Below, one piece after another: positions 48,099 through 58,904 of a stretch of 64,000 nt of DNA. The position numbers and the translations under genes are program-made. A model generated the notes under the pieces. That model was not told the DNA's origin, searched no databases, and worked only from the letters and a program-made list of their open reading frames with translations. Every line of letters begins with the position of its first letter. Position 1 is the stretch's first letter. Location: positions 36,587,932-36,651,931 of the forward strand of contig CM037857.1 of the NCBI GenBank assembly GCA_021292105.1. The letters run 5' to 3'. Source of the DNA: Anadara kagoshimensis. Lineage: Eukaryota > Mollusca > Bivalvia > Arcoida > Arcidae.

Positions 48099-50003
48099 AG
48101 GAATATCAAAAATGGTCAAAGCAAAGGCAGCGGTAAAAACCTTAATACAGATACTCAATGATGGTATGTCTACTAAAACGTCACACACACACATGCGTGC
48201 ATACACACACACACACACACACACACAGACAGACAGACAGAGTGGTGAAAACCTTAATACAGATACTCAATGATGGTATGTCTACTTAAATGTCGCACAC
48301 ACACACACACACAACACACACACACACACACACCTGCAAATCTAAAACTAGTTTGGTACCTTTACAATGTTGAGTCTGTAAACCAGTTCATTTATCAATT
48401 TTTGTTAATATTGATGAAGTGTAAATACTGTTAGATAATGCTATTTACGTGTATTTTGTGGGTTTTTTTTTCAGAAGATACATTCAGTCAGAAGTCTGAC
48501 ATAGAAAAACCTAATTTAAATGGATTGAAAGAAACAGTGGATCTTCCTGCAGTAAAACCTATGAATGATAGAGAACTTGTCTTAGCTCTAACAGAAATAG
48601 TAAGACTTTATATTTATAGGGGGTGATATATAAGCATTAAAAGATAGGGTATTATGGACTATGACACAAGTCAAATTCATTTTCTGCTTCTGATGAAAGA
48701 TTAACGATACCTACTGTATTACAGCACAACATTGGTCACACTATATGTTGGTACCATTGGCCTTTTCTATTGATAGGTTACCATACTTGCTATATAGGTT
48801 TTCCAAGGAAGCTTGTTTCAAGGCAGGTTTTATGATTAACAAAAGTTACCTTGAGTATGCACAAGTACGAAGTGGATCAGAAACATTTGCACAAACATTT
48901 ACATCATATGAATTTTTTTATTTTATTTTAGAGATAAAATAATAACTGTGTCAATCCAGAAGTATCTGAAATATTGATTATGCAATGTAAAACAAAATTC
49001 AACCAAGAATCTAACAAGATCAAGAATTTCAGCAAATCCACATGTACCTTGTAGCATTTAAAAATACATGTATCTGATGTACAGTAAAATGTTTTTAACA
49101 CAAACCACCGTGTACCAAACCGTTAGCCTTTCCTTTAATTAAAACTTAACAGATGTATGTAGCATATATTAAGACACAATACCTCAGCTGAAAGTTATCT
49201 CTTAAGAAGGACTTCTATTGTGGCAGGAGATGAATAAAATATCTCTTCAAATTTCCTGACTGGGTTTGAGACCACAACTCTCAACACTTAAGGGGTCTTA
49301 TAGGCTTAGTGGTCTAAAGTCACAGCTTACAGATCACAATACCTCTCACCACTTCACCTGGTTATACCCCCGCAAACTAGTTTGGGGGGGGGGGGGTATA
49401 TAGGAATCACTATGTCTGTCCTTCTGTTTGTCTGTCAGTGTAAAATTGTGTCCGTGCCATTTCTCATCAATGCTTTGGAGGACTCTCATGAAACTTCACA
49501 TGAATACTCTTCATGGTCCAAAGGTGTGTCATGACCTTGAACCAAGGTCATATTGGAAAAGTCAGGGTTGCAAGAAAACTTTAAATGTTGGAGGTGGGGG
49601 GTATTTGGTTTCAAGAGACAGTTCTAGTTTGGTTTTGTATCATACTCATCAAAAATGTTTTCCAGTTCATTTTTTAAAAGGGTGATTTTCCCTTGGTATT
49701 CCAATTTCCTGTATCATCCAAAAAAATTATGACCTCCATATAAGTTGAAGGATATTGACTAGGGTGTAAAAACCATTAAGCCACTCCCACTCTCAATTCA
49801 CAAACCAGTATTAAATATAAATGTAGCTGCTACTAACCATTTCTGTAAATTGCAACAATAACTCGGTGTTTTATTTACAGTTACATGAAAGGAACGAAGC
49901 ATTTTTCCACCAGAAGCTTGCCTCACAAGTACTGGCAGAAAAAGTCAAACATTTGGAAGAACAACTAGAACATCAGGACCAGGAAGTATTCACACCAGAT
50001 TAA
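32174..50003 (+). CDS. CCDC125: Coiled-coil domain-containing protein 125 homologue
   Basis: Eleven coding exons: 32174-32651, 36649-36710, 37356-37442, 38210-38281, 39393-39478, 43920-44002, 44659-44777, 46450-46557, 47855-48044, 48475-48599 and 49881-50003 (TAA). All donors are GT, all acceptors AG, and all phases agree, giving 510 residues; as I recall, human CCDC125 is about the same length. The N-terminal 160 residues are acidic and His-rich (HHATQLHHHAQSS), then long charged coiled-coil stretches run from about residue 165 (EVEELKLELETYERRLDAKY) to the end. A short Cys cluster (CKCRMKSPEPCGC) sits in exon 8 and a helical C-terminus closes the protein. The family is thought to act in cell-motility signalling; no enzyme motif is present. 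Reading through the exon 1 donor would give a 184-residue short form ending at 32728. The family name comes from remembered sequence, not a search. Confidence 0.85.
33903..34242 (-). mobile_element. tRNA-derived SINE (23093 family)
   Basis: Reverse-orientation copy. On the minus strand the head reads TAGCTCAGTTGGTAGAGTAC and the tail ends TTGACTGGGACATTAAACAC. Somewhat diverged. It lies in CCDC125 intron 1. Confidence 0.85.
35734..35931 (+). mobile_element. 200-bp MITE with long inverted ends (copy 1)
   Basis: Begins AATTGGCGTATCACCAGCCA and ends GGCGTGATTGGAGATCCGTC followed by AATT. It shares the inner phrase TAGTGTCAGTGCCGTCATTA with the copies at 44341, 47626 and 54952. It lies in CCDC125 intron 1. 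Confidence 0.75.
36872..37053 (+). mobile_element. Tigger-like MITE (copy 2)
   Basis: Contains CTATATAAGGGCCACCTGCC, ATCCCAATTGTTCTTTATCC and ends AGACAGGTTAAACTGTA. Same family as 18719-18861, opposite orientation. It lies in CCDC125 intron 2. Confidence 0.6.
37618..37800 (+). repeat. SINE-like body fragment
   Basis: Shares AACTGACAAACTTTATCAAA and a tail TTTTAGACCACTTGGCCACC with the fragments at 420-565 and 5408-5580. Heavily decayed. It lies in CCDC125 intron 3. Confidence 0.4.
39000..39180 (-). repeat. SINE-like body fragment
   Basis: Shows GGTTCCCATTTGGTAAAGAT, GAGAAAGTTTCATCAGTTCA and a GGTTTTCTCTACCATTCC phrase, the usual body of this remnant family in the other direction. It lies in CCDC125 intron 4. 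Confidence 0.4.
39608..39793. mobile_element. MITE with TTGACCTTT-like ends (copy 2)
   Basis: Starts TTTGACCTTTCCTAGGAATA and ends AATTAAAGGTCAACCAGACA. Same family as 18611-18887 but without the nested insertion. It lies in CCDC125 intron 5. Confidence 0.55.
40408..41240 (+). mobile_element. Internally deleted hAT-like transposon
   Basis: An 833-bp element with inverted ends CAGGGATTGAGATTAA (left) and CAGGGATTGAGCTTAA (reverse complement of right). It carries only a zinc-finger exon of a transposase-type gene and none of the catalytic core. No convincing 8-bp target duplication is left. The ends differ from the CAGGCCCGTA element at 19065, so it is a separate hAT lineage. It lies in CCDC125 intron 5. 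Confidence 0.7.
40709..41107 (+). pseudogene. TTF/BED-type zinc-finger N-terminal exon of a hAT transposase
   Basis: A 132-codon frame starting MWEFLGAS. It contains RPWLYDTQDGMKCADC, a Trp-aromatic and paired-Cys arrangement, with a later His near DISESHKQA, as in the N-terminal finger of ZNF862- and KIAA1586-like hAT proteins. No DUF4371 core, catalytic acids or dimerisation region follows within the element, so it is a leftover 5' portion and not a working gene. An exapted short zinc-finger protein cannot be excluded, as the frame is open. Confidence 0.65.
41681..43066 (+). mobile_element. Pearl/HINE-like repeat with duplicated 5' end
   Basis: Two starts are present, at 41681 and 41750, both AGCTCACCTGAGCCAAAGGC after T-rich sequence. 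A single end reads CTCATGGACCTCTTGTT. About five degenerate 145-bp units inside carry TTCAAAGGTCAAGGTCATAG-like phrases. One 5' end may be a tandem insertion into another, or an internal duplication. It lies in CCDC125 intron 5. Confidence 0.65.
43566..43738 (+). repeat. 58-bp tandem repeat, three copies
   Basis: Units with ATCATGGCAATAAATTTATT, GTGAAATTGACTGGA and CCAGCATGTGCTT in CCDC125 intron 5; the third copy is most diverged. Confidence 0.8.
44341..44552 (+). mobile_element. 200-bp MITE with long inverted ends (copy 2)
   Basis: Begins AATTGACATATTGCCAGCCA and ends GGCGTGGCCGGCGATTTGTC with AATT. The ends are inverted over about 35 bases (TTATGTTCCGACA against TGTCAGAACATTGTGG). It lies in CCDC125 intron 6, about 100 bases before exon 7. 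Confidence 0.8.
44915..46285 (+). repeat. 66-bp satellite array in CCDC125 intron 7
   Basis: About twenty units with ATGCTAATCTTCAGTATT, GATGGTTCCTGTGGCATGAA and GCATTGGACCATCACA. The period is 66 bp in the first two thirds and shrinks to about 60-62 bp in a later variant block (CTATATGTGATTTCTAGAG). Because 66 is a multiple of three, long stretches read open with a 22-residue period (SCGMNQ); splicing of exons 7 and 8 ignores them. Confidence 0.9.
47626..47830 (-). mobile_element. 200-bp MITE with long inverted ends (copy 3)
   Basis: Reverse-orientation copy starting AATTGACAGATTGCTGGCCA with a CRE palindrome, TGACGTCA, at 47726-47733. Its eroded end lies about 25 bases before the CCDC125 exon 9 acceptor, so it contributes the sequence just upstream of that splice site. 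Confidence 0.8.
48045..48340 (+). repeat. (CA)n tracts with partial copies of CCDC125 exon 9
   Basis: Three CA-rich tracts alternate with copies of the exon 9 3' end and its donor. The first copy (about 48096-48180) keeps GGTCAAAGCAAAGGCAGCGG through GATG|GTATGT, donor at 48164. The second (about 48241-48290) keeps ACCTTAATACAGATACTC and a donor at 48276. The true donor is at 48045. Confidence 0.9.
49365..49630 (+). mobile_element. ACCCCC-hairpin family repeat (copy 2)
   Basis: Starts TACCCCCGCAAACTAGTTTG then a G run and TATATAGGAATCAC, a strong 5' hairpin. It ends AGAGACAGTTCTAGTT. Inside are TTCACATGAATACTCTTCAT and AACCAAGGTCATATTGGA. It lies in CCDC125 intron 10. Confidence 0.65.
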
Positions 50004-51869
50004 GTGACTTATATATGCAGATTTTAATACTTCATTTGTAACCTTACATTTCATACATTTATTTAAGTTAGAATTAATCAATAATTGATGAAATCAAATA
50101 TATATATAGCAGGGTATCAAATAGTTTAGTACTAAAACAAAATCTAAAATGTGGTTATCCTGTCTTTCTGCAGACAAGGCCAAGAAACCTAACAAAAGCG
50201 GATTTAAGACATTGTTTTATGTGGTATAATTATTGGCATAGTTAGTGTACATTCCTCTGTGAAAAGTGCTATAAAAGTCGGTTTGTATAATTATGCATTT
50301 TGCATTGCTGCCATTAGCTGACTATCAATACATCAACAGATTATGCAATGTGGAGACTACAGATTTTTTGCATGTCCAAAGACGTCGGCTATGTTTCAGT
50401 ATTCCAGAAAAAAATTGAATGCTTCTTATGAAGGAATAAAATAGAAAATCAAAAAGATGATTGAAATTGAAAGAAAATGTAGTTTTATACAAAATCCTAG
50501 TAGAAATATTCTGGAAAATACCATCTTGTTGGATTGCAAAAGTAGAAAAATATTCCTTGGATAGAAAAGGTAGAACAAAAATCTGTTTGTCAAATTATTC
50601 TTAAAATACATCTTGTTGGATAGAAAAAGCCAGAAAAATTCTGTTGGATGGATAAAAAAAGAAGGAAAATTCTGTGGGATAGACAAAATATAAAAATTCT
50701 TAATCTAGAAGAAAATTACTGGCAATACTTATGTAATCTGTGTGATGGAGCTGTTAACAAACTAGCAGTTAAATTTTTGTATCAGTTAAATACATGATGT
50801 AAGGTCTTCAGAAAATGTGCTTGTTTTCAACTTCCCCAAAAACAAAATAGTAACTGTTGTAGAGTTGTGAAATCTTTTTGTACAAAAATTAATTGTACAA
50901 GTTATAACTTGTATAGCACATTTTGTACAAGTTGTAACATAGTATAAAACATTTTATAATTTACAAAAATGATGTTTTTACCTCATAAATACACATAATA
51001 GCATAGCAATGATTTAAGAAACCTTCAGATGCATGGGACTTTAACTTTTAACATATTCAAAAAGGCAGACTTACAAAGATTTTTTTGGACCAAACAATAT
51101 CTTTCATTTGTCTATGGAATTCATGACTCAGGAAAATGACGTTTTAGTCATAAGAGTCCTATAGTGTGTTAGGCATTATAGTAAAAATTTGTTGTCATTT
51201 TGTAGTAGGGTCACTTTTTTCAGCTGATATTGTAAACCAACTGTTATTCTGAACAACTGTTGAACGTTTCACCAAGGCATAATAATCTTGAAAGTAAATC
51301 GTTGTGAACTTGTTTTAGAAGTCATGGAATGGTTTTGATAAGAGAATCACATGTAGTGCTCTGATGTTTTTTTGTTGTTTTTTTTTTTTTTTTTTTTTTT
51401 TTTTATTATTGTCATTTACATATGACATTTACGAAAAAATGCATTTAAAATGATTTCCATGGAAATTACCGGTAGTTTTTCAGCAAAAGCATGACCTTGA
51501 TACAAAGTGGTGACAAATGTTTCTTGAATGACATGGTTCTTGAACGAAACCAAACTGATGGTAGATAACTTCTATGGAGTGGATGGGAATTGAGATTTAA
51601 ATAAAACGTTTATATTGTCACAAATATTTATATAAACCCCATGATTTTATTTGTTTATCTGAATAATGGCACAAATCTAGTTTTAGAAATATATTTGTGG
51701 TGGGTAGTTTTAAAATATGCATATAAGAAATGTAGTTAAAAATGGCAATTACAAGTATTATAATAATTGAATAAGATCTATTGAAATTAAGAATTTGATT
51801 TCATGTAAAGCTTACAGTAAGTGCAGACAGAATATTTTATGGCATACCCCCTTGGTGCTCGTTGTTAAT

Positions 51870-51910
<41 letters not shown>

Positions 51911-53300
51911 GAGCTATCCTATTCTTTTGATGCTCTTTTTTTCTGTTGTTGTTTATACCAAGCTTTTGTGTTTGTTAACATTCATATGACCAGTGATAAA
52001 ATAAAACAAAAGAAATTGTTATAGTATCAAAAATAAAAACAAAATCTTCTATAGTCTATTACTCACTCTCAGACAATTTCATTATTGTGCATTAGAAAGA
52101 AATAACAAATTTAACTTTGTATATGTGTTATGACATGAAAACTGTGCTTATAACATTTCAACTTTTTGTTAACCTTTATGACCTGGTTTTAATGCTTTCA
52201 GATTTACAGTTAAAGTATAATCTACTTTTTCAACATTTTGAAATTGAAAGATACCCCAAATTGCCAAAATTATCCTTATTTAAACATAATGGTAAAGGTG
52301 TAGAAACCATATTTGAAATGGGAAGTTATAATTTTTATAAACATTTTCACAACTTGACCAATTTTTAAAAGATGTCGGTTTTTTTCAGGGTTACATTTAA
52401 GTTTTTATGTTTTTTCAGTACGATGTAATTTATATTTTGACTTTTGGTGAAAGTCATGTTTTAAGCCATTTTATCTTTCAGATGTAATAGGTCGTATAGA
52501 AATGCATATTGTTTTTGTTGATTTTTAAGTTGTTATTTGTTGTTTATCACACACACACACATACACACCCACACACACACACACAGAGCTGTTATGTGCC
52601 ATTTTCATTTTTAGGTATCAATACTTTCAGTGTCATCATTCAGTGTTTTAGGTTTCCAGCAAATACATATAATATTCAATTCTGCGCTATGTGACTATCT
52701 TTTTTTGATTTAATAAGTCAAAACACTGCACAGTTGAACCTGAAAAAAATGGCACCTGGAGTACCTGTTCAACCTGAACAGAATCGTCTGTCCAGGGACT
52801 GGTTGCTCAGTGCTTCGGTTGGTTAGCTAAAATAGGTTTTTGTTTTGTTTTTATGCAATATTTTTATTTCTGTTCAAAGTTAATGCACATAATTGTGTGT
52901 ACACGCAGTTACAATGAAAACTATTTTTATATCAAATACCTACAATAGCATTTTGAATTTTCACTATTTTATTAAGCTAACAAAGCATTGAACAATCGCG
53001 CCTAGAATGTGTTTCATTTAGTCTTATTTAACTGTGCAATGTATTCCAAATAGATATAGATCCCTTACTGTTTATTGTATTGCTATAGAAAAATGACTGA
53101 ATATTTCTGTCAAACTGTTTATAACATTTTCTGGAATTGTCTTTTTGAAAAAAAAACATTAACTTGCAACAAAAATAGTTTTGAAATTGTGCATTAATTT
53201 TTACTTTATTCTACTTTATAAATGTGAACTAACCAATAATGATGGAAGTTGTTCTTTATACTCTACAAAAGTCAGTCATAAACTGTCCTCCTTGCATCTG
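50004..53300 (+). other. CCDC125 3' UTR and downstream flank
   Basis: No further gene. The first AATAAA after the stop is at 50435-50440 and could be the polyadenylation signal. Long T runs lie at about 51370-51403 and 51869-51906, and a CA tract at 52549-52586. AT-rich throughout; short frames look like chance. Confidence 0.45.
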
Positions 53301-53309
53301 TAGTACTTG

Positions 53310-53515
53310 TCAGTAGGGTCTACTGCTGTACTATGCGATACCCTCTAACGTTTGTGTAAAACCCTAATTTCCAATGGATATAGAATCTTATAATATGACT
53401 TTTTCCGTAAAACTGATGTTATTTTGGGAAATTTGCATCGTTAACTTTTTCCAAAATGTACCGCATAAACGTTAAGAGGTAATGATCACATGGTATAGCT
53501 GTGAACCCCATTTGA
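53310..53515. mobile_element. MITE with GTACTATG/ACCCTCTAACGTTTGTG ends (copy 1)
   Basis: Left arm GATACCCTCTAACGTTTGTG and right arm CATAAACGTTAAGAGGTAAT are inverted; outer ends pair CTGCTGTACTATG with CATGGTATAGCTGTG. The middle holds TTTCCAATGGATATAGAATC. Related to 55423-55730. Confidence 0.65.
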
Positions 53516-54129
53516 CTGAAGCCTTAGTGGTTCCTCTATGGAACATAAGTCATTAACCCTCTTGCTGCCAAATTAATTTTTCAACGCAACGTTGGCAGTG
53601 CCAAATTGAAGCCCATAATGCGAAATGGTATGACATCAGACATGCTTTTAGTCATATAACATCATTAATTAATTGTATATTATAATCTCAATAGTCAACA
53701 TTCTACATTTTTGTTTACTTTTCAAAAGAACATGAGTATCTCTTAGTATTTTAACCAGGATTTGTCAATTCCATTGAAAGAACTTGTGTCTGTATGGCAG
53801 GCTGTTGGTAGAGTATACATATTCATTTGGCAACAAGAGGGTTATCCAATGAGTAAATTATAACACATATAACATTACTCCTTCTCGCACAAATTCTGTG
53901 TCTTATTTTTTTTATCCACATTCGCTGTCATTTGTCCATCTATAATCCACTGTAATGGTTTGTCTATCTGTCTGCCTTCTGTATTTTTAAGACACCTCCC
54001 TCTTCTTTCTTCTTGGAGGGTGACATTTACCATGTTCTTCCTCTGTTTGACCTATCCATCCTCACTTACATGTTTTATTTCTAGTTGTTTCAACTAATTT
54101 CCTGGGATTTAACTCAAGGGCTTGGTAAT
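53516..54129. other. Intergenic, nothing recognised
   Basis: AT-rich flank with no supported gene or repeat boundary. Confidence 0.3.
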
Positions 54130-54560
54130 CAAAACTATTAATGTTATTCACTTGATCTTTTTGATTGGCTTTCATTTGCCATGGAAATTATTGTTTTCAT
54201 TTGTTCTTTAATTCTTTTTGTATATTATGCTCCATAGACACTATTGTTTTTATTGGCTCTCTAATACATTTTGAATATTATGCGCCATGGAAACCATTGT
54301 TTTCTTTGGTTCTGTAATACATTGTGTATATTAACTGCTATGGAAACAATTGCTTTCATTGGTTCTCTAATTGTGGTTATTATTTTTTATGGAAACTATT
54401 GTTTTCATTGGCTCTCTAATGCTTGGTGGTATGTGCTATGGAAACTATTGGGCTTTGTAATTCTGGGTGATTTTTATTTGGTATGGAAACCATTATCTTT
54501 TTACTGGATCTGTGAGGCTTGATGTATATTATTTAATATGGAAACATTTGTTTTTTCATT
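54130..54560 (+). repeat. Degenerate tandem repeat of about 60 bp
   Basis: About seven loose units with ATGGAAACNATTGTTTTCAT and TGGCTCTCTAAT, decayed to different degrees. Adjacent to the next array. Confidence 0.65.
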
Positions 54561-54910
54561 GAATCTCTAAGTCAGGAATCATTACATTTATACTTTTACT
54601 TGCCATGGATACTATATATTTCATTAATGCAACATTATCAAATGGATGTATACAGACTGTGTCTCCATGGTAACATTGAATCTCTAAGTTAGGAATCATT
54701 ATATTAACACTTTTACTTGCCATGGATACTATATATCTCATTAATGCAACATTATCAAATGGATGTATACAGACTGTGTCTCCATGGTAACATTGAATCT
54801 CTAAGTTAGGAATCATTATATTAACACTTTTACTTGCCATGGATACTATATATCTCATTAATGCAACATTATCAAATGTATGTATACAGACTGTGTCTCC
54901 ATGGTGACAT
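54547..54910 (+). repeat. 118-bp tandem repeat, three copies
   Basis: Units with CTTGCCATGGATACTATATA, ATGCAACATTATCAAATGGA and GACTGTGTCTCCATGGTAAC. Copies two and three are almost identical; the first is a little diverged. The minus strand reads open because of periodicity only. Confidence 0.85.
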
Positions 54911-54951
54911 GGAAGTCAAGTTTTGGTAATCTGCCAATGCAGAGCAATGTC

Positions 54952-55155
54952 AATTGACGTATCGCCGGCCACGCCTTTTATGTTACGACACTGGCCGCCA
55001 TCATTGTACCAAAGCATCTCCACGATAACTAACGGCATTCTAGTGTCAGTGACGTCATTAAATATCACAGTTCAGTTTTCATTCTTTTTGCCTGTAATTC
55101 AAGCATGCTTGGCCTTTGTCGGAACATTGTGGGCATGGCCTGGGATCTGTCAATT
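54952..55155 (+). mobile_element. 200-bp MITE with long inverted ends (copy 4)
   Basis: Begins AATTGACGTATCGCCGGCCA and ends GGGATCTGTCAATT. It carries an intact TGACGTCA at 55050-55057. This and copy 2 look closest to the family consensus. Confidence 0.8.
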
Positions 55156-55422
55156 ATCTTACACAACACATTATTTTGACATTTGCATCTCCAGGACTGT
55201 CATTTATAATACAGTTTAAATATTAGCATGTTTAGGATGTCAGTTTGAGTATCTGTTACGAAGTCTATTACCTTGTGCAGAAAACCATTTCTATTATAAT
55301 CAGGTGTTTTACAGAAATGTAAGTCCTTAAGTTGTGTATGGTCACACATTTGTGATGTTACATATGTCTGGTCACATTTTGTGATGTTGTTGTCTGCATG
55401 GTCACATGTTTGTTTCATAAAT

Positions 55423-55786
55423 GGGGTTCGCTGTTGTACCACTTGATACCCCGTAACGTTTGTGCAGAGATGTATTTCCAATGGATATGGAATCAAATAG
55501 GATGTCATTTTCCCATAAAACTGATGTTTTTTGTGAATGGGGTTCGCCACTGTACCACATGATACCCTCTAATGTTTGTGGGAAACACTTATTTCCAATG
55601 GATATGGAATTGGGAAAGATGACATTTTCCAGTAAAAATGATGTTATTCCGGGAATTTGTGACAACATTTGCCAAAATGTTCCACACAAACATTAAGAGG
55701 TATTAATCACATAGTACAGCGGCGAACACCAATTGCTTCATTTCGCATAAATGTAAAAAGGAATAAATCCAGTGGTACATGTGTGA
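55423..55786. mobile_element. Composite MITE cluster related to 53310-53515
   Basis: Two left arms (GGGGTTCGCTGTTGTACCAC and GGGGTTCGCCACTGTACCAC) are followed by one full right arm (CATTAAGAGGTATTAATCAC to GCGGCGAACACC at 55730). A further partial right arm follows (AATCCAGTGGTACATGTGTG). It looks like one copy inserted into, or recombined with, another. Confidence 0.6.
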
Positions 55787-58249
55787 ACCCCAATGTGTTG
55801 ATTTGTACATTTTTATTTGAGGAATATTGCTGCTGACATTTTTGTTTTATTATTTTTGCATTGCAGTTTTATATTTATAATACATATATATGTTATACAA
55901 GTTGTTATAATTCATATAGATATTTATTAATCTATTTTATTGTTTGGTCATTTTATTAAGTTAACAGTTAATACAAGTAATAATGTAGGTTTTGATCTTT
56001 TGATCTGAAATGATATAAAGTAAAAAAAAATCTGCAAGCTACAGTAAAATTATATTACCATTTTCATTTCAAAACAATACTAAAAATACAGGAAACCAAT
56101 ATCTGTGAATAGTGGAGTATGGTGTCGTTAACAAGTGGATACCAAGCGGTATTCAGTAGAGTTCTAATATTGTAATAACAATTTTTCTGGCAAAACTATT
56201 CAGTGATTAAAAATTAGATATATCATTAACAAGTGTTGAGATCTAATTTATTTCTTACATTTCAAAAACAGTGAAGCCTGTCTTAACCTAATACCTTCTG
56301 TAGGGAAGTGTGGTTGATTTAGACAGTTCTACTAGGATGTCATTAACTTTTGAAGTAGCTGGCTAATTTTTAAAAAAGTAACAGGCAGTTCATTGACACC
56401 AAAAAATCTAATTAGACATTGGATTTAACCACTTGGAATACAAAATAGTCTGCATTTTTAGAGAATAGCAGGCATTTTTCGCTGGCTACCAGTTTCTACT
56501 GACATCCGTTCTACTAATAATAGAGTGAGAATTTATCATATGCACTAACAGAACTACAACATAATACTAAATGATTTATTTTTTTTGCATTTAATATTGA
56601 TTGTCCATTGATTACAAAGAATTGTATAATTTTTTGTACTATTTACATTGTGGAATAACAAATACATGTATTTTATTTGCACTTTCATGTCTAGTCAGAA
56701 ATACTTAAACTATGTCTTTATTTTAAAGCTTTTGTTCTTGTCAGATTTTTTTTTTTACCTGAAGTAATGTTTACTGTACAGCAATTTTACACAGGTAAAC
56801 AAAAGGGTAGCATTGATTAGCATATTGTTAAGTTTTTGTTTAATTTTGCTGCTTAGTTTTTGTTTTTTGTTTGTATTGATTTTGTTGTTTTATGTGCAAA
56901 AGTAATTTAATGATCAGTACAATTTTAATATAATCCAATGTAATCTTAAGCTTGATTCGGGTGTCAGTGTCTGAATAATTTGTAAAACATGTATTTTCTG
57001 TGTTTTGGTACATTCAAACTAATTTTATTTAGAAAAGAAATTGCTCATTAAGCCGTTTTCTGTCTCATGGTATATAATTAAGGTAAAAATGAAGACCCTT
57101 TTCCACTCAGAGAGGACCTGTGATTGCTAAAAATTGTGTATTTTCAAGAATATTGTGAAAGATGAAGTAAGGTCACAGAATAATTAACATATGGTTATTC
57201 TTCAATTTGATTTTATATATACTTAAAATACATTGTCAATGAAACTTAGAGATTTTGTAGTTCTCTATATGTCTTCATATTTTTTTGATTTAAAAAAAAC
57301 CAACAAATTTTTGCTTTCACAGAATGCAGCTTGTCTTATTTTCATTTCAGCCATGGTACTATGAATTTTGATAATTATTGGTTAGTATAGGAAAAATAAA
57401 CGTTCTCAATTTTTGCTTTCCTGTTAAGGCAATTTTTATTTTTATGAGACTCGGATTACCAATTTTCTGTTTTGACAAATCAAAGTATAAATGAATTCTA
57501 TTAATTGTTGAATAAAAAGTGGTTCGTCATTTCTCTGCTACATTAATTGCAGGGTATTATATAGTCATGTCCTTCACTCATCAGTTTTAGCTTGGCAGTA
57601 TTTCCCATCTCGATATAAGTGAAAAAATGGACATGAAACTAGGCGATTACTCCTTGTCATATTTTGGTTTTCGAAATAATAACTTTTGTGATATTTAACC
57701 AATTTTAATGCTTATAATACACAAATAAGTGTATAGTGATAATATACTGGTCAAATGTGAATTATTATTTTTTTGGTTGTGCAATTTTTGTAATCATTGC
57801 CCAATTCAGCATTTTTGCATGCTTAGTGATGCTATTTTGTCACACATGCAATTCCTATGCAAGAATTTTTTTCGTCTTGCATTGAAATTTTCTGTGAGAT
57901 TTTTACTCACATAATTAGAGATTTTATCTGATTTTAAGAGTAGCTACGATACTTGACTTAGAATGAAAGATTTCTTTTTACATATCAAATTATTTCTTGA
58001 TCTCAGTTAATTAACACATTAGTACGGGATATTAATTTTAGTGCAATACTGATTGTTAGACAATAAGACATACTCCAATTACATGGAATGCAAAGAAACT
58101 ACGGAAGTTACTGGACATAAATATTGGTATACTATAAAAAGTGATCATCAGGTTAGAACCAGCTATAATATTTTGGTATTAAAAAAATATTATAAAACAT
58201 GTTTAAATATGAAATTTTTCATTGAGTTGTCTGTATATATTGTTGTTTG

Positions 58250-58254
<5 letters not shown>
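55787..58254. other. AT-rich intergenic DNA, nothing recognised
   Basis: No supported gene, repeat boundary or RNA. Short frames (for example 57729-57914 and 58053-58250) have no recognisable content. Confidence 0.35.

Positions 58255-58288
<34 letters not shown>
58255..58288. repeat. (TG)n microsatellite
   Basis: Uninterrupted TG dinucleotide run of about 16 units. Confidence 0.9.
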
Positions 58289-58292
<4 letters not shown>

Positions 58293-58565
58293 GTTATGTC
58301 ATACCCCTAGCATACTAGTAATTTCATGAGAAAGATTTAATGGAAAACTTGCAAAAAATTTGAGGGAAAATACATTTTTATGAAAATCAGATAAAAAAAA
58401 ACTATAAAAATTATAGTATATTTGTTTCTGTAAAAATGACATAACCTTATGTACCATGTAATTGTCATATTATGTGCATTTTTTAATGATTACAAATAAA
58501 AAAATCAAATAAAAAGATCATGATAAGTTTTCATTATTGTTTTCACACTCAGTATACCAATACTT

Positions 58566-58678
58566 ATAGTCAGTAATTCTAACTGGTGTTGGACTGTATG
58601 ATAGTTAGTAACTCTAACTGGTGTTGGATGGTATGATAGTTAGTAACTCTAACTGGTGTTGGACGGTATAAATCTCAG
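58566..58678 (+). repeat. 45-bp tandem repeat, about 2.5 copies
   Basis: Units with TAGTAACTCTAACTGGTGTT and GGATGGTATGATAGT. Confidence 0.8.
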
Positions 58679-58904
58679 TCACTTATAATTAACTAATAGT
58701 ACAAAATATAATGATGTATTTGTGTTCATTGATGATTATATATGGCTAATAAAGTTACATTTAACAATATTGATTCTACTTCTTTTGTATGCTATAAGTT
58801 GGTCATATTTTGTCTACCAAAGGAATTGGGGACCATATAATACATGTATTTACTCTTTTCTTCATCCAACATGTTGACTGCCACTTTTGTTGAAAACTAT
58901 TTAA

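Noticed and set aside
52733-52830. Possible SINE or coding remnant (GGCACCTGGAGTACC, GGTTGCTCAGTGCTTCGG)
   Set aside because: Too short, with no second copy in the window and no box motifs at the right spacing.
54556-54858. 100-codon minus-strand frame with repeats
   Set aside because: Explained by the 118-bp tandem array.
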